A stretch of 64,000 nucleotides of DNA, taken from NCBI GenBank assembly GCA_020850355.1, contig JADZEX010000037.1, forward strand, positions 124,001-188,000, in the 5' to 3' direction. Source of the stretch: Fimbriimonadaceae bacterium. GTDB lineage: Bacteria; Armatimonadota; UBA10988. How positions within the stretch are numbered: the stretch's first letter is position 1; the number at the start of each line of letters is the position of its first letter. Shown here piece after piece: positions 7,615 to 16,379 of this stretch. The notes beneath the pieces are model-generated. The model searched no databases, was not told the DNA's origin, and saw nothing but the letters and a program-made list of their open reading frames with translations. Made by a program: the position numbers and the translations under genes.

Positions 7615-9345
7615 CTACACCTCCGCCCGCAACGCCGCTTCGATCTCACCCGGCGTGAACGGGATCCCGTCGTACTTCCGAATCAGCCCTGGCTTGAGGT
7701 CCATTTCGGCGCGGATGATCCGCTGCAACTGCCCGCTGTAGTTCAGCTCCAGCACCACCAGCTTGTCAACCGACGCCGCGAACGCCTCGATCTCTTCGAC
7801 CGGCAACGGCGAGAGCATCCGCAGGTGCAACGCCCGGATCGCCGTACCAGCGGCGTTCAGCCGCTCGACCGCCTCGTGCAGCGCGCCCTCCAGGCTGCCC
7901 CAGCCGATCACCCCGAGCTGGCCGCGCTCGGGGCCGAACAGCCGGCTCCAGCCCGACTCGAAGCGCGCCGAGGCAATCTTGCGGCCGCGCTTGTCCATCA
8001 TCGCCGCGCCGAGGTCGCCGTCGTTGGTCGCCGGGTTGCCCTCCTCGTCGTGGCTCAGCCCGGTGATGGTGTAATACGGGCCGCCCGGCGAGCCGGGCAG
8101 CAAGACCGGGGAGATCCCGTCGGCGGTCAACGCGTAACGCTTGTAGTGCGGGTCGTGCTTCTTCTGCAGCTTGCGCGTGACCAGCTTGACGGCGCCCAGG
8201 TCAGGCCGCTCGATGGCCTGCGTGCGCATCGCCATCGACTGGTCGGTCAGCACAATCACCGGGGTCTGGTACTTCTCCGCCAGGTTGAACGCGCCGATCG
8301 TGTCGTGCAGACAGTCGTGGATGTCGGCCGGGGCCAGCACGATTTTCGGGGCATCCCCGTGGGCGCCGTAGACCGCCAGGTTGAGGTCGCCGTTCTCGCA
8401 CTTCGTCGGCAGCCCGGTACTCGGCCCGCCGCGCTGCGCGTCGACGATCACCGCCGGCAGCTCGGCCATCACACCCAGGCCCAGCATCTCCACCATCAAC
8501 GACAGCCCGGGACCGCTGGTTGCGGTCATCGACTTGGCACCGGCGAAGGAGGCGCCGAGCACCACGCCGAGGGCCGAGATCTCGTCCTCGGTCTGGATCA
8601 TCGTCCCGCCGAGCCGCGGCAGGTGCTGCGCCAGCCAGTGCATGATGTCGGAAGCCGGGGTGATCGGGTAGCCCGCATAGACATCGAGCTTGGCCGCCGC
8701 GGCGCCGATGGCCACGGCCTCGGAGCCGTCGACCACAATCCGCCGCACCGTGGCCATCGCCGGGTTGGAGGTGAATCCGAAACTGTCACGCTTCGCGACG
8801 TTGTCCTGGGTCCAGGCGTGGCCGGCCTCCATCGCGGCGTGGTTGAGCGCCACGGCGTCGGGGTTGCGCTTGCCGAACTTGTCCTGCACACACTGCTTGA
8901 GCGTCTCCAGCGGCAGCCCGAAGAGCGCGCTGACGACCCCCAGCAGCACCATGTTCTTGGTCCGGCGCTCCTTGATCTGATCGGCGGCGATGCTGCTCAG
9001 GGGGACCCCGTAGGCGACACAACCGTTGAGGTGATCGTCGAGCGTGACGCTGTCACGGTCGTAGACCAGCACCCCGCCGTCGGGCCGTAGCTCGCGGAAC
9101 AGCTCGTCGTAGGACTCCTGGTTCATGCAGCAGAGCACATCCGGCCCGTCGCCCTGCGAGTGCACGGCGCCGTCGCTCATCCGAACCTGGTAGGTCGCCA
9201 GGCCACCCTTGATCTCGGCCGGGAACGTCCGCAGCGTGAAGACGCTGTTGCCCTCGCGAATCGCGGTGGAGGTGATGAACTCCCCGGCGGTCGTCGGCGA
9301 GTCGCTGCCTCCCTCGCCCCCTACCTTGACCACCAAATCCGACAT
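7615..9345 (-). CDS. korA: 2-oxoacid:ferredoxin oxidoreductase, fused gamma-alpha subunit
   Basis: A 576-residue fusion. Residues about 1-190 form the gamma domain (GGEGGSDSPTTAGEF, FPAEIKGGLATYQVRMSDG), and the rest is the alpha domain with YPITPASDIMHWLA, QTEDEISALGVVLGASFAG and TATSGPGLSLMVEMLGL. This is the usual two-gene KorAB arrangement for 2-oxoglutarate:ferredoxin oxidoreductase. The start at 9345 follows AAGGAGG with 5-base spacing. An in-frame GTG 18 bases upstream (9363) would place the ribosome site inside the gene. A promoter-like element lies at 9402-9431. Confidence 0.92.
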   Translation of the reverse strand: MSDLVVKVGGEGGSDSPTTAGEFITSTAIREGNSVFTLRTFPAEIKGGLATYQVRMSDGAVHSQGDGPDVLCCMNQESYDELFRELRPDGGVLVYDRDSVTLDDHLNGCVAYGVPLSSIAADQIKERRTKNMVLLGVVSALFGLPLETLKQCVQDKFGKRNPDAVALNHAAMEAGHAWTQDNVAKRDSFGFTSNPAMATVRRIVVDGSEAVAIGAAAAKLDVYAGYPITPASDIMHWLAQHLPRLGGTMIQTEDEISALGVVLGASFAGAKSMTATSGPGLSLMVEMLGLGVMAELPAVIVDAQRGGPSTGLPTKCENGDLNLAVYGAHGDAPKIVLAPADIHDCLHDTIGAFNLAEKYQTPVIVLTDQSMAMRTQAIERPDLGAVKLVTRKLQKKHDPHYKRYALTADGISPVLLPGSPGGPYYTITGLSHDEEGNPATNDGDLGAAMMDKRGRKIASARFESGWSRLFGPERGQLGVIGWGSLEGALHEAVERLNAAGTAIRALHLRMLSPLPVEEIEAFAASVDKLVVLELNYSGQLQRIIRAEMDLKPGLIRKYDGIPFTPGEIEAALRAEV

Positions 9346-9401
9346 CCCTACCTCCTTCACCAAAAACCACTGCCAGCACCAACGCCGCGCAACCTTTGCG
9401 C

Positions 9402-9431
9402 AGTATGCAGGCTACCACCCCAGACTGTCAA
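9402..9431 (-). promoter_or_regulatory. Probable promoter of korA operon
   Basis: On the minus strand TTGACA (9426-9431) and CATACT (9402-9407) are separated by 18 bases, about 57 bases before the korA start. It sits in the 130-base gap after the upstream hydrolase gene. Confidence 0.55.
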
Positions 9432-9475
9432 ACCCTGCGGCCGCGGATCTGGCGCAAGCGGTGATCGAACGGCGG

Positions 9476-12475
9476 TCAGCGGGCGGCGGTGACGCGGTAG
9501 AGCCCGGTCCCCGCCGCCGGCAGATCGACCTCGAACTGCGTCAGCCGCTCGCCCAGCAGCGCGCCGCTGAAGAGGTCGGTGACCCGCGCCGCCGCCGGCA
9601 GCCGCACGGTCCGGCGCCCGGCGCCGCTGACGTTCAGCCCGAGCAGTTCGCCAGCCGCCCAGACGATGTCGCCAGGGTCGCGGTAGCGGTGTACCCCGGC
9701 CCGATCGGCCAGGGCGGCCAGCAGCTCGGCCGGCAACGGACCGGCGGCGCTGTAGACCGCGGTCCAGGTCGGGTAGCGCCGCAGCACCAGGCCGGGCTGG
9801 CCGTCCGGCAGCGTGCCCAAGACCGTCGCCGCCGGGTCGTCGACCAGCCATTGCGGCCGCGCCGCGCGGCTGGAGCCGTACGATCCGCTCAAGCCGGGCA
9901 AAAGGTTCTGGCCCGCTGCGTAGGTCACCCGCAACGGCTGCGCCTGGTCGCTGCGGCGCAGCTTGAGGCCGCAGACGGCCGCCACACCGGCGTCGTCCCA
10001 CTCGCCATCGCGCAGTGGCGCCGGGGCGTAGACGAAGACCAGCACGCGGCCCTCGCCCTGCAGCGCCGCCACCTGCCGGCGCTGCTCGGCGGAGGCTTCC
10101 CAGAGCCCGGCGAAGACAATCAGCTTGTGCCGCCGCAGGGCCGGCAGGTCGGTCAGATCGAAGTGGCCCAGCGGCGCCCCGAGGCGCGCGGCCGGGGGCA
10201 GTTGGTGCAGCATCAGCTCGCCGGTCAGCGGTTCGCCGACGTTCACCGCCGCCAGGCCGCGGGCATCGACCACCAGGGCGACCTCCTCGCGCGGCGTACG
10301 GTCGAGCTGGCCGACCTGCCCGGCGAGGCGGGTCAACTCGCCCAGCCGCTGCATCAACTGCGGGTCGTCATAGCGGTTGCGGCCGACATCGAACCACCAT
10401 TGCGCGGCCCCGTGGACCAGACTGTGCGCCAGGTCGCGGTTCTGCTGCACGATGTCCCCAGCCACATCCGCCGCGCGCCCCCACTCGCCGACCGCGCCGG
10501 GCGCCAGTGAGGTGCGGATGTCGTTCTCGTTGAACCACAACTTGCCGTGCGCCAGGACACTGCCGTGCGGCGCCATGAAGTGGGTGGTGCCGCTGCCAGG
10601 GGCGCGGAAGGCGTAGCTGGTCGGGCTGCAGACGAAGTCGATGTCACGGCTCCGCAGCACGGCGTCCAGGGCGAGGTGCCCGGCGTTCTGCTGGCGCTGC
10701 CCGAAGAGCTGCAGGCTGTAGCCGTAGAACACCCCACACAGCCGTTGCCGGGCGGTGGCGTCCTTGACCGTCGCCGCGAAGCCGTTGATGGTCTCCGCCG
10801 TGAGGTCGCTGAGGTAGCGCGCGTAGTCGGTGCTCGGTGTGTCGGTCGCCGGGTCACGCAGCACGCCAGCCGACCTGGCACGTTCCTGGCGCGTTGGGAT
10901 GGCCGCCGTCGCGAAGCCCACCGCCGGCTGCCGCCAGGCCGTCTGCAGCCGCTCGGCGGTGCTGTAGCGGCGCTGCAGCCAGGTCCGGAAGCCCGCCGCC
11001 GCGGCCGGCGAGTAGTCGGTCCAGCAGTCGTCGTTGGCGCCCCACATCATCCACTCTTCGGTGGTGCCGCTGGCCAGGTGGTAGCCGATCACGCGGTCGG
11101 CGTAGGGCTGCGCCTCGACATGGGCGATCAACTTGCGCAGCGCGGCGTTGGTGGCCTCCCGCCAGGGCAGCGAGGCCCACGAGGGGATCAGCCGCCCGCC
11201 CTGCCGGAAGGGCACCGGGCGGCCGTCGCCCGGGTCGTAGAGCACCGCCGCCTCAGGGTGCTGATCGAGCCACCAGCTCGGCGCCGCGAGGTAGAGCCTT
11301 GGGAACAGCCAGGCCTCGGGGCACTGGTCCAGCACCATCCGAAAGCGCTGGTCGAGCTGCTCGTAGTCGAAGGTGGTCGGGTCCAGCCAGCAATCGACGG
11401 CCAGGCCGTAGCCGTGGGCGGTCGGCGTACCCATGATGCTGAAGAGCCGCACGCCGGCGTTACCGAACTGCCGGAAGACCTCCGGAGTAGGCCCGTAGGC
11501 GGCGTAGGCCGTGCTGTTGACCGGGCGTCCGTTGACCAGCAGCGCCGGCACTCCGCCGACTGCCGCGACCTGCGCCTGCGGCGGCCGACCGACCGGGCGG
11601 CCAACCACCTGACAGGCCGGCAGCGCCGCAACCGTGGCGCCGGGCAGCTCAAACAGCCAGCGGTGCTCGCCGCCGGGCAGCCAGCGCGAGCAGTGCAGCC
11701 GGGCGACGCCCTGCACCGGCTGACCAGGCACCCAGGCGCTCAGCGGCCGCTCCCACGCGACAATCGCCGCGGCGGTCAGGTCCTCGCCGCGCAGCAACCC
11801 CAGGCGGGCGACCTGCGGCCCGAAACCCGCGGCGGGCAGGGCGGCCGACAAGGTGAGCTGCAGCGGCACCTGCAGCGGTTCGCCGGCGCTGACCCGCCGC
11901 GGCAGGTCGGCCCGTAGCGTCGCGGCGACCGCCGGGCCGGGCGTCGTGGCGAGGCCGGCAAGCTGCACCTGATACCGTGGACCAGGCCCGACCCCGAAGG
12001 CGATCAGCGCCAGGTACTGCGTCGGGAAGTCGAGTCGCCCGTCGGGGTCTTTGGACCAGCCCGCGACCCGCCAGTCAGCCGCCGGGAAGTCGACCGCGCG
12101 CCACGCGGCACTCGTCGGCAGGTCGACCGGCGCGACGGTCCACTCGGCGCCGCCGGCGTCGGCCAGCTTGACGGCCAGCTTCAGCGGCGCGCCAAGGTTG
12201 CGCAGGCGCAGCCGCAGGTTGCCGAAGGGCGCGGCGATGGGCCGCCGCCAGAAGATGTCGGCAAAGCCGCCTTCGCGAAGCTGGAAGGCCCAGTCGAGGT
12301 GCTCCGGGGCGGTGCCGGGAGTCAGGGTCAGCAGGCTGAACTCCCGTTCGATCCGCCCCTGCTCCCGGGCAAAGTCCCAGGCGCCGCGGTCCAGCGCTCC
12401 GCGCAGCGGGGACTCCTCTTGCGCCATCGCCAGCAGCGGCAGGCAGGCGACCAGCAGGGGCCAGGGGCGGGTCAT
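9476..12475 (-). CDS. Secreted glycoside hydrolase, GH42-like
   Basis: A 999-residue protein with a signal peptide (MTRPWPLLVACLPLLAMAQ). After a beta-rich N-terminal half, a (beta/alpha)8-type region starts near residue 350 (VPALLVNGRPVNSTAYAAYG). Candidate catalytic glutamates are in HLASGTTEEWMMWG (acid/base) and LWFNENDIRT (nucleophile), spaced as in clan GH-A, GH42-like enzymes. A flavodoxin-like trimerisation-type region (HKLIVFAGLWEASAEQRRQV, GRVLVFVYAPAPL) and a small C-terminal beta domain follow. The natural substrate is unknown. The start at 12475 follows GGCAGGAG. A longer open frame runs upstream over the divergent asnB-like gene and is not likely coding. Confidence 0.75.
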   Translation of the reverse strand: MTRPWPLLVACLPLLAMAQEESPLRGALDRGAWDFAREQGRIEREFSLLTLTPGTAPEHLDWAFQLREGGFADIFWRRPIAAPFGNLRLRLRNLGAPLKLAVKLADAGGAEWTVAPVDLPTSAAWRAVDFPAADWRVAGWSKDPDGRLDFPTQYLALIAFGVGPGPRYQVQLAGLATTPGPAVAATLRADLPRRVSAGEPLQVPLQLTLSAALPAAGFGPQVARLGLLRGEDLTAAAIVAWERPLSAWVPGQPVQGVARLHCSRWLPGGEHRWLFELPGATVAALPACQVVGRPVGRPPQAQVAAVGGVPALLVNGRPVNSTAYAAYGPTPEVFRQFGNAGVRLFSIMGTPTAHGYGLAVDCWLDPTTFDYEQLDQRFRMVLDQCPEAWLFPRLYLAAPSWWLDQHPEAAVLYDPGDGRPVPFRQGGRLIPSWASLPWREATNAALRKLIAHVEAQPYADRVIGYHLASGTTEEWMMWGANDDCWTDYSPAAAAGFRTWLQRRYSTAERLQTAWRQPAVGFATAAIPTRQERARSAGVLRDPATDTPSTDYARYLSDLTAETINGFAATVKDATARQRLCGVFYGYSLQLFGQRQQNAGHLALDAVLRSRDIDFVCSPTSYAFRAPGSGTTHFMAPHGSVLAHGKLWFNENDIRTSLAPGAVGEWGRAADVAGDIVQQNRDLAHSLVHGAAQWWFDVGRNRYDDPQLMQRLGELTRLAGQVGQLDRTPREEVALVVDARGLAAVNVGEPLTGELMLHQLPPAARLGAPLGHFDLTDLPALRRHKLIVFAGLWEASAEQRRQVAALQGEGRVLVFVYAPAPLRDGEWDDAGVAAVCGLKLRRSDQAQPLRVTYAAGQNLLPGLSGSYGSSRAARPQWLVDDPAATVLGTLPDGQPGLVLRRYPTWTAVYSAAGPLPAELLAALADRAGVHRYRDPGDIVWAAGELLGLNVSGAGRRTVRLPAAARVTDLFSGALLGERLTQFEVDLPAAGTGLYRVTAAR

Positions 12476-12527
12476 CGAGAGCTCCTGCCGGGCCTTTCGC
12501 CAGACCGCGCGGCCGGCCTTCCGCAGA

Positions 12528-12556
12528 TTGACGAAGCCCGCCGGCACTGCTACAAT
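12528..12556 (+). promoter_or_regulatory. Promoter of asnB-like/GT4 operon
   Basis: TTGACG (12528-12533), 17 bases, TACAAT (12551-12556). The expected transcript start, near 12563, would lie directly at the ATG of a short leader frame (12565). Confidence 0.7.
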
Positions 12557-12564
12557 CGCCGGCC

Positions 12565-12633
12565 ATGAAGCGCTCTGCGAGCCCCTTCCGCGCCGCCTTC
12601 CCGGCCGCTGCGGCGGCCGCCAGGGGGCGGTGA
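12565..12633 (+). CDS. Possible leader peptide, 22 residues
   Basis: A short frame reads MKRSASPFRAAFPAAAAAARGR and stops 3 bases before the next ATG. It would be almost leaderless relative to the predicted transcript start. The Ala/Arg composition resembles neither a clear signal peptide nor a known attenuator. It may instead be chance in GC-rich DNA. If translated, it would couple to the downstream gene. Confidence 0.25.
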   Translation: MKRSASPFRAAFPAAAAAARGR

Positions 12634-12636
12634 TCC

Positions 12637-14526
12637 ATGTGCGGTTTTGCTGGTCTCCTGCGGCTGGACGGCGCCCCTCCCGACCCCACGGTGCTGGCCC
12701 GGATGAACGCCGTGATCGAGCACCGCGGCCCCGACGACGGCGCCGTGGCGATCGACGGTCCCTGCGGCCTCGCCAACCGCCGCCTGGCAATCCTGGACCT
12801 GCGTCCCGAGGCCGCCCTCCCGATGCGCCGCGGCGCCGCTGTGCTGGCCTACAACGGCGTGTTCTACAGCTACCAGGAGGCCCGTCAGCGGCTGGCCGCG
12901 GCCGGCCACGAGTTCACCACCAGCGGCGACAGTGAGGTGCTGCTGGCCCTCCACCGCGAACACGGTGAGGGCTTCTGCGAGCACCTCCGCGGCATGTTCG
13001 CCTTCGCGATTTGGGACAGCGCCCGGCAGGAGCTGCTGCTCGGCCGCGACCCGGCCGGCAAGAAGCCGCTCTACTGGTACGCCGACGGGCAGCAGGTGGT
13101 CTTCGGCTCCGAGATCAAGTCGTTGCTGCAGGTGCCCGGCGTGCCGCGCCGGCCGCGGCTGGATCTGTTGCCGTTGCTGCTGGCCTATGGCTACGTGCCC
13201 TCGCCGGAGACCGCATTCGAGGGCATTCAGATGCTGCCGCCGGGGCAGTTGCTGGTGATCCGCGCCGATGGGTCGCAGCGCGTCGCCCGCAGCTTCGGGG
13301 TCCGCCTGACCTGCAGCAGCGGTGACGGCGACCCGCAGCTCTGGTCCGAGCAGTTGCTCGCCGCGCTCCGTGACGCGGTGCGCCTGCGGCTGATCAGCGA
13401 CGTGCCCCTCGGCGCTTTCCTCAGCGGCGGGCTCGACAGCAGCTTGATCGTGGCCCTGATGCGCGAGCTGGTCAGCGGGCCGCTGCAGACCTTCAGCATC
13501 GGGTTCGCCAGCGACGCCTCGTGGGATGAGACCGCCCACGCCGAGACCGTCGCGCGGCTGTTCGAGACCGTCCACCAGTCGTTTCGGGTCGACCCGCCGC
13601 AGGTCGCGGCCCTGCTGCCGGAGCTGGTTTGGTACCACGACCAGCCCTTCGGGGACAGCTCGGCGATCCCCACCCTGCTGCTCTGCCGGCTGGCCCGACC
13701 GCATGTCACGGTCGCCCTCAACGGCGACGCCGGCGACGAGCTGTTCGCGGGTTACGAACGCTTCAAGGCGGCCCGGCTGGCGCACCAGCTCGGTGCTCTG
13801 CGCGGCCTGGCCGGCCTGCTGGCGGCGGTCGCCGGGCGCGTGCCGCAAGGCATCGGCTACCGCGACACCATCCGGCGGGCCTGGGAGTTCGCCGACGGCG
13901 CCCGCCGACCGCTGCCCGACGCCTACTTCCGGTGGGTCCGCATCGCCACCGACGAGAGCCTCGCCGCGCTCTGCCAGGGCCCGCTGAGCCCCGATCCGCG
14001 GGCGCTTTTCCGGACGCACTTCAGCCCTGGGGACACCCGCGACTGGGTCAGCCGGATCCTCGACGTCAACTACCGCACCTACCTCCACGACGACCTGCTG
14101 ATCAAGTCCGACCGGATGAGCATGGCCGCCAGCCTGGAGGTCCGCTCGCCGTTCCTCGACAGCGCCGTGGTGCAGCTCGCCAGCGCGCTGCCGACGGGGC
14201 TCAAGCTACGCGGCGGCAGCACCAAGTGGATCCTCAAAGAGGCCGCCCGCCGCCTGCTGCCCGACCGCATCATCGACCGTCCGAAGCACGGCTTCGGCGT
14301 CCCGCTCGGGGACTGGTTCCGCGGCTCGCTGCGCGGCTACGCCGAGGAGCTGCTGCTGGACCGCCAGGCCACCAGCCGCGGCTGGCTGCGAGCAGCCGGC
14401 GTCCAGCAGGTGCTCGCCGAGCATGTCGCCGGGCGGCGCAACCACGGCCATCTGCTGTGGACCCTGTGTACCATCGAGCAGTGGTTCCGTCTATTCATCG
14501 ATCCCGCCACCTTGAGCCGCCCATGA
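12637..14526 (+). CDS. asnB: Asparagine synthase-like amidotransferase with altered glutamine site
   Basis: A 629-residue class II amidotransferase/synthetase. It has the N-terminal MCGFAGL (catalytic Cys2), ANRRLAILDL, SGDSEVLL and, in the synthetase half, GAFLSGGLDSSL (PP-loop) and STKWILKEA. The glutamine-site motif normally written NGEIYN is NGVFYS here, with Val75 replacing the Glu that binds the substrate amino group, so glutaminase activity may be weakened or ammonia used. Neighbouring GT4 (ATGA overlap) suggests surface polysaccharide modification rather than free asparagine synthesis, as in many EPS clusters. Function in that pathway is inference. A GGGGGCGG site precedes ATG 12637. 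Confidence 0.85.
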   Translation: MCGFAGLLRLDGAPPDPTVLARMNAVIEHRGPDDGAVAIDGPCGLANRRLAILDLRPEAALPMRRGAAVLAYNGVFYSYQEARQRLAAAGHEFTTSGDSEVLLALHREHGEGFCEHLRGMFAFAIWDSARQELLLGRDPAGKKPLYWYADGQQVVFGSEIKSLLQVPGVPRRPRLDLLPLLLAYGYVPSPETAFEGIQMLPPGQLLVIRADGSQRVARSFGVRLTCSSGDGDPQLWSEQLLAALRDAVRLRLISDVPLGAFLSGGLDSSLIVALMRELVSGPLQTFSIGFASDASWDETAHAETVARLFETVHQSFRVDPPQVAALLPELVWYHDQPFGDSSAIPTLLLCRLARPHVTVALNGDAGDELFAGYERFKAARLAHQLGALRGLAGLLAAVAGRVPQGIGYRDTIRRAWEFADGARRPLPDAYFRWVRIATDESLAALCQGPLSPDPRALFRTHFSPGDTRDWVSRILDVNYRTYLHDDLLIKSDRMSMAASLEVRSPFLDSAVVQLASALPTGLKLRGGSTKWILKEAARRLLPDRIIDRPKHGFGVPLGDWFRGSLRGYAEELLLDRQATSRGWLRAAGVQQVLAEHVAGRRNHGHLLWTLCTIEQWFRLFIDPATLSRP

Positions 14527-15692
14527 ACCGTCCGATCAAGATCGTCAACATCATCGCCCGCCTCAACGTCGGCGGGCCCGCGATCCATGTCTCGCTGCTC
14601 AGCGCGGCGCTGGGCCCGCCGGAGTTCGCCAGCCTGCTGGTCGCCGGGCGGGTGCCGCCCGAAGAGGGCGATATGTCGTACGTCGCCGCCGAGCATGGCG
14701 TGGAGCCGCTCTACCTGCCGGCGATGTCGCGCGAGGTCTCGGCGTTGGATGACCTGCGGGCGGTCTGGCAGCTCTACCGCCTGCTCCGCCGCGAGCGGCC
14801 TGACGTGGTGCATACGCACACCGCCAAGGCGGGTTTCGTCGGTCGCCTGGCGGCCTGGCTGGCGGGCGTGCCGGTGATCGTCCACACCTTCCACGGGCAT
14901 GTCTTGCGGGGCTACTTCGGACCCCGCAAGGAGGAGCTGTTCAGGCGCCTGGAGCGCTGGCTGGCTCGCCGCAGCAGCGTCGTGCTGGCGGTCAGCGCGC
15001 AAGTGCGGCAGGAGCTGCTGGCGATGGGCATTGGGCAGCCCGAGCGGTTCCGCGTCATCGAGCTGGGGCTGGAGCTGCAGCGCTTCGCGGCGACGCCGCG
15101 CCACGGCGGCGTGCTGCGGGCCGAGTTGGGGATCCCGCGCGAGGTGCCCCTGATCGGCACCTGTGGCCGGCTGGTACCCATCAAGAACCAGGCCCTCTTC
15201 CTGCGCGCCGCGGCGGCTCTGCGGCAGCGCCTGCCCGCGGCGCAGTTCGTGCTGATCGGTGATGGCGAGCTGCGCGCCGAGCTGGGTGCCCTGGCCGCGG
15301 AGCTCGGCCTGGCCGACGCGGTACACTTCCTGGGCTGGCGGGCCGCGACCGCGCCGCTGCTGGCGGACCTCGATCTGTTTGTCCTGACGAGCCTCAACGA
15401 GGGCACCCCGGTGACCATTCTGGAGGCCGCGGCGACCGGCGTGCCGGTGGTCTCGACGGCGGTCGGCGGCGTCCCCGACATCCTCACCGCGGGCCACAGC
15501 GGCTGGCTCGTGCGAAGCGGCGACGAGGCCGCGCTGACCGCGGCAATGGCCGCGGCGCTGGCCGCCCCGGAGGCCGCCGCGGCGGTCGCCGCGGCGGCCC
15601 AGGCAGCGGTCTTGGAGCGCTTCGACCGCCGCCGGCTGGCGGACGAACTGGCGGCCCTGTACCGCGAACTGCTGGCCGCCCGCGGGAGCTAG
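14523..15692 (+). CDS. GT4 family glycosyltransferase
   Basis: A 389-residue GT-B fold enzyme. The N-terminus NIIARLNVGGPAIHVSLL is the acceptor-domain glycine-rich start. VVHTHTAKAGFVGRLAAW and VIVHTFHGHVLRGYF match the WbnK/PglA-like GT4 type. The donor site includes GTCGRLVPIKNQALF, the LGWR segment, and the E-x7-E motif in LTSLNEGTPVTILEAAATG. It probably transfers an activated sugar to a lipid-linked or polysaccharide acceptor at the cytoplasmic membrane face. Its ATG overlaps the asnB-like stop (ATGA). No other polysaccharide gene is in view. Confidence 0.9.
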   Translation: MNRPIKIVNIIARLNVGGPAIHVSLLSAALGPPEFASLLVAGRVPPEEGDMSYVAAEHGVEPLYLPAMSREVSALDDLRAVWQLYRLLRRERPDVVHTHTAKAGFVGRLAAWLAGVPVIVHTFHGHVLRGYFGPRKEELFRRLERWLARRSSVVLAVSAQVRQELLAMGIGQPERFRVIELGLELQRFAATPRHGGVLRAELGIPREVPLIGTCGRLVPIKNQALFLRAAAALRQRLPAAQFVLIGDGELRAELGALAAELGLADAVHFLGWRAATAPLLADLDLFVLTSLNEGTPVTILEAAATGVPVVSTAVGGVPDILTAGHSGWLVRSGDEAALTAAMAAALAAPEAAAAVAAAAQAAVLERFDRRRLADELAALYRELLAARGS

Positions 15693-15708
15693 GCCGGGGC
15701 GGCGCAGC

Positions 15709-15737
15709 TTGCCAGCCGCCCCGGCGCGTGCTATACT
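15709..15737 (+). promoter_or_regulatory. Promoter of rimP-nusA-infB operon
   Basis: TTGCCA (15709-15714), 17 bases, TATACT (15732-15737). The transcript should start near 15744, leaving a leader of about 108 bases that contains the hairpin at 15766-15789. Confidence 0.75.
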
Positions 15738-15765
15738 CGGCCGCAGCGAAGGGTCGGTCACCGGA

Positions 15766-15789
15766 GCGTGGGAGTTTCCCGCGCTTTTT
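15766..15789 (+). terminator. Intrinsic terminator/attenuator in rimP leader
   Basis: GCGTGGGA and TCCCGCGC form an 8-base-pair stem (one G-T wobble) around the loop GTT, followed directly by TTTTT. It lies between the promoter at 15709 and rimP, so it would cap a transcript of about 45 bases unless readthrough is allowed. It could also end transcription of the upstream glycosyltransferase gene. Similar hairpin-plus-U elements precede rimP in many bacteria, from memory. Confidence 0.65.
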
Positions 15790-15851
15790 GTGTCTTGCGA
15801 CCTTGGAGCGCCGCTGGGACGGCCCGGCCGCGCGTCGCGAGGAGGCCGCCG

Positions 15852-16379
15852 ATGCCCGATTGGCGGGCGATCGAGGCCGATCTCGAGGGGATCCTTGAGA
15901 CGGCCGGCTTCGAACTGGTGCAGTTGGAGGTCACCACGGGCCGCGGTGCCCGGCTGGTGGTCCTGGCCGACGTCAGCGCGACGCCGGGCAGCCTCAACCT
16001 CGACGACTGCGCCGCCATCTCGCGGCTGCTGGCGGCCTACCTCGACCAGGCGGATCCCTTCGCGGGACCGTACCGGCTGTTGGTCTCGTCGCCGGGGGTC
16101 GACCGCCCGCTGACGAAACTGGCGCACTGTCAGCGCTCTGTCGGCCAGCAGGTGAAGGTCCGCTTTCGCCGTGACGGCCGCCCGGCGACGATCACCGGGC
16201 GGCTCGAGGCCGTCGCCGCCGAGACGTTGCAGGTGGCGGTCGACGGCGAGATGTTGACGGTCGACTGGTCCGAGATCGAAAAGGCGAACGTCGTCTACCG
16301 CTGGGACGACGACGAGCCACCGGCCAGCCGCGGGAGAAAAGATGAACATTCTGGAACTGCTGCAACAACTCGCACGTGA
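15852..16379 (+). CDS. rimP: Ribosome maturation factor RimP
   Basis: A 175-residue protein of usual size. It needs late 30S subunit assembly contacts and acts in the cytoplasm. The N-terminal domain (ILETAGFELVQLEV, GSLNLDDCAAISRLL) and the SSPGVDRPL motif near residue 85 are diagnostic, followed by the small SH3-like C-terminal domain (VGQQVKVRF, DWSEIEKANV). An AGGAGG-like site (GAGGAGG) precedes ATG 15852. Its 3' end overlaps nusA by 38 bases. Confidence 0.93.
   Translation: MPDWRAIEADLEGILETAGFELVQLEVTTGRGARLVVLADVSATPGSLNLDDCAAISRLLAAYLDQADPFAGPYRLLVSSPGVDRPLTKLAHCQRSVGQQVKVRFRRDGRPATITGRLEAVAAETLQVAVDGEMLTVDWSEIEKANVVYRWDDDEPPASRGRKDEHSGTAATTRT

Noticed and set aside
9346-9363. GTG 9363 as korA start
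   Set aside because: A perfect AAGGAGG sits between it and ATG 9345 at proper spacing, so the later start is better.
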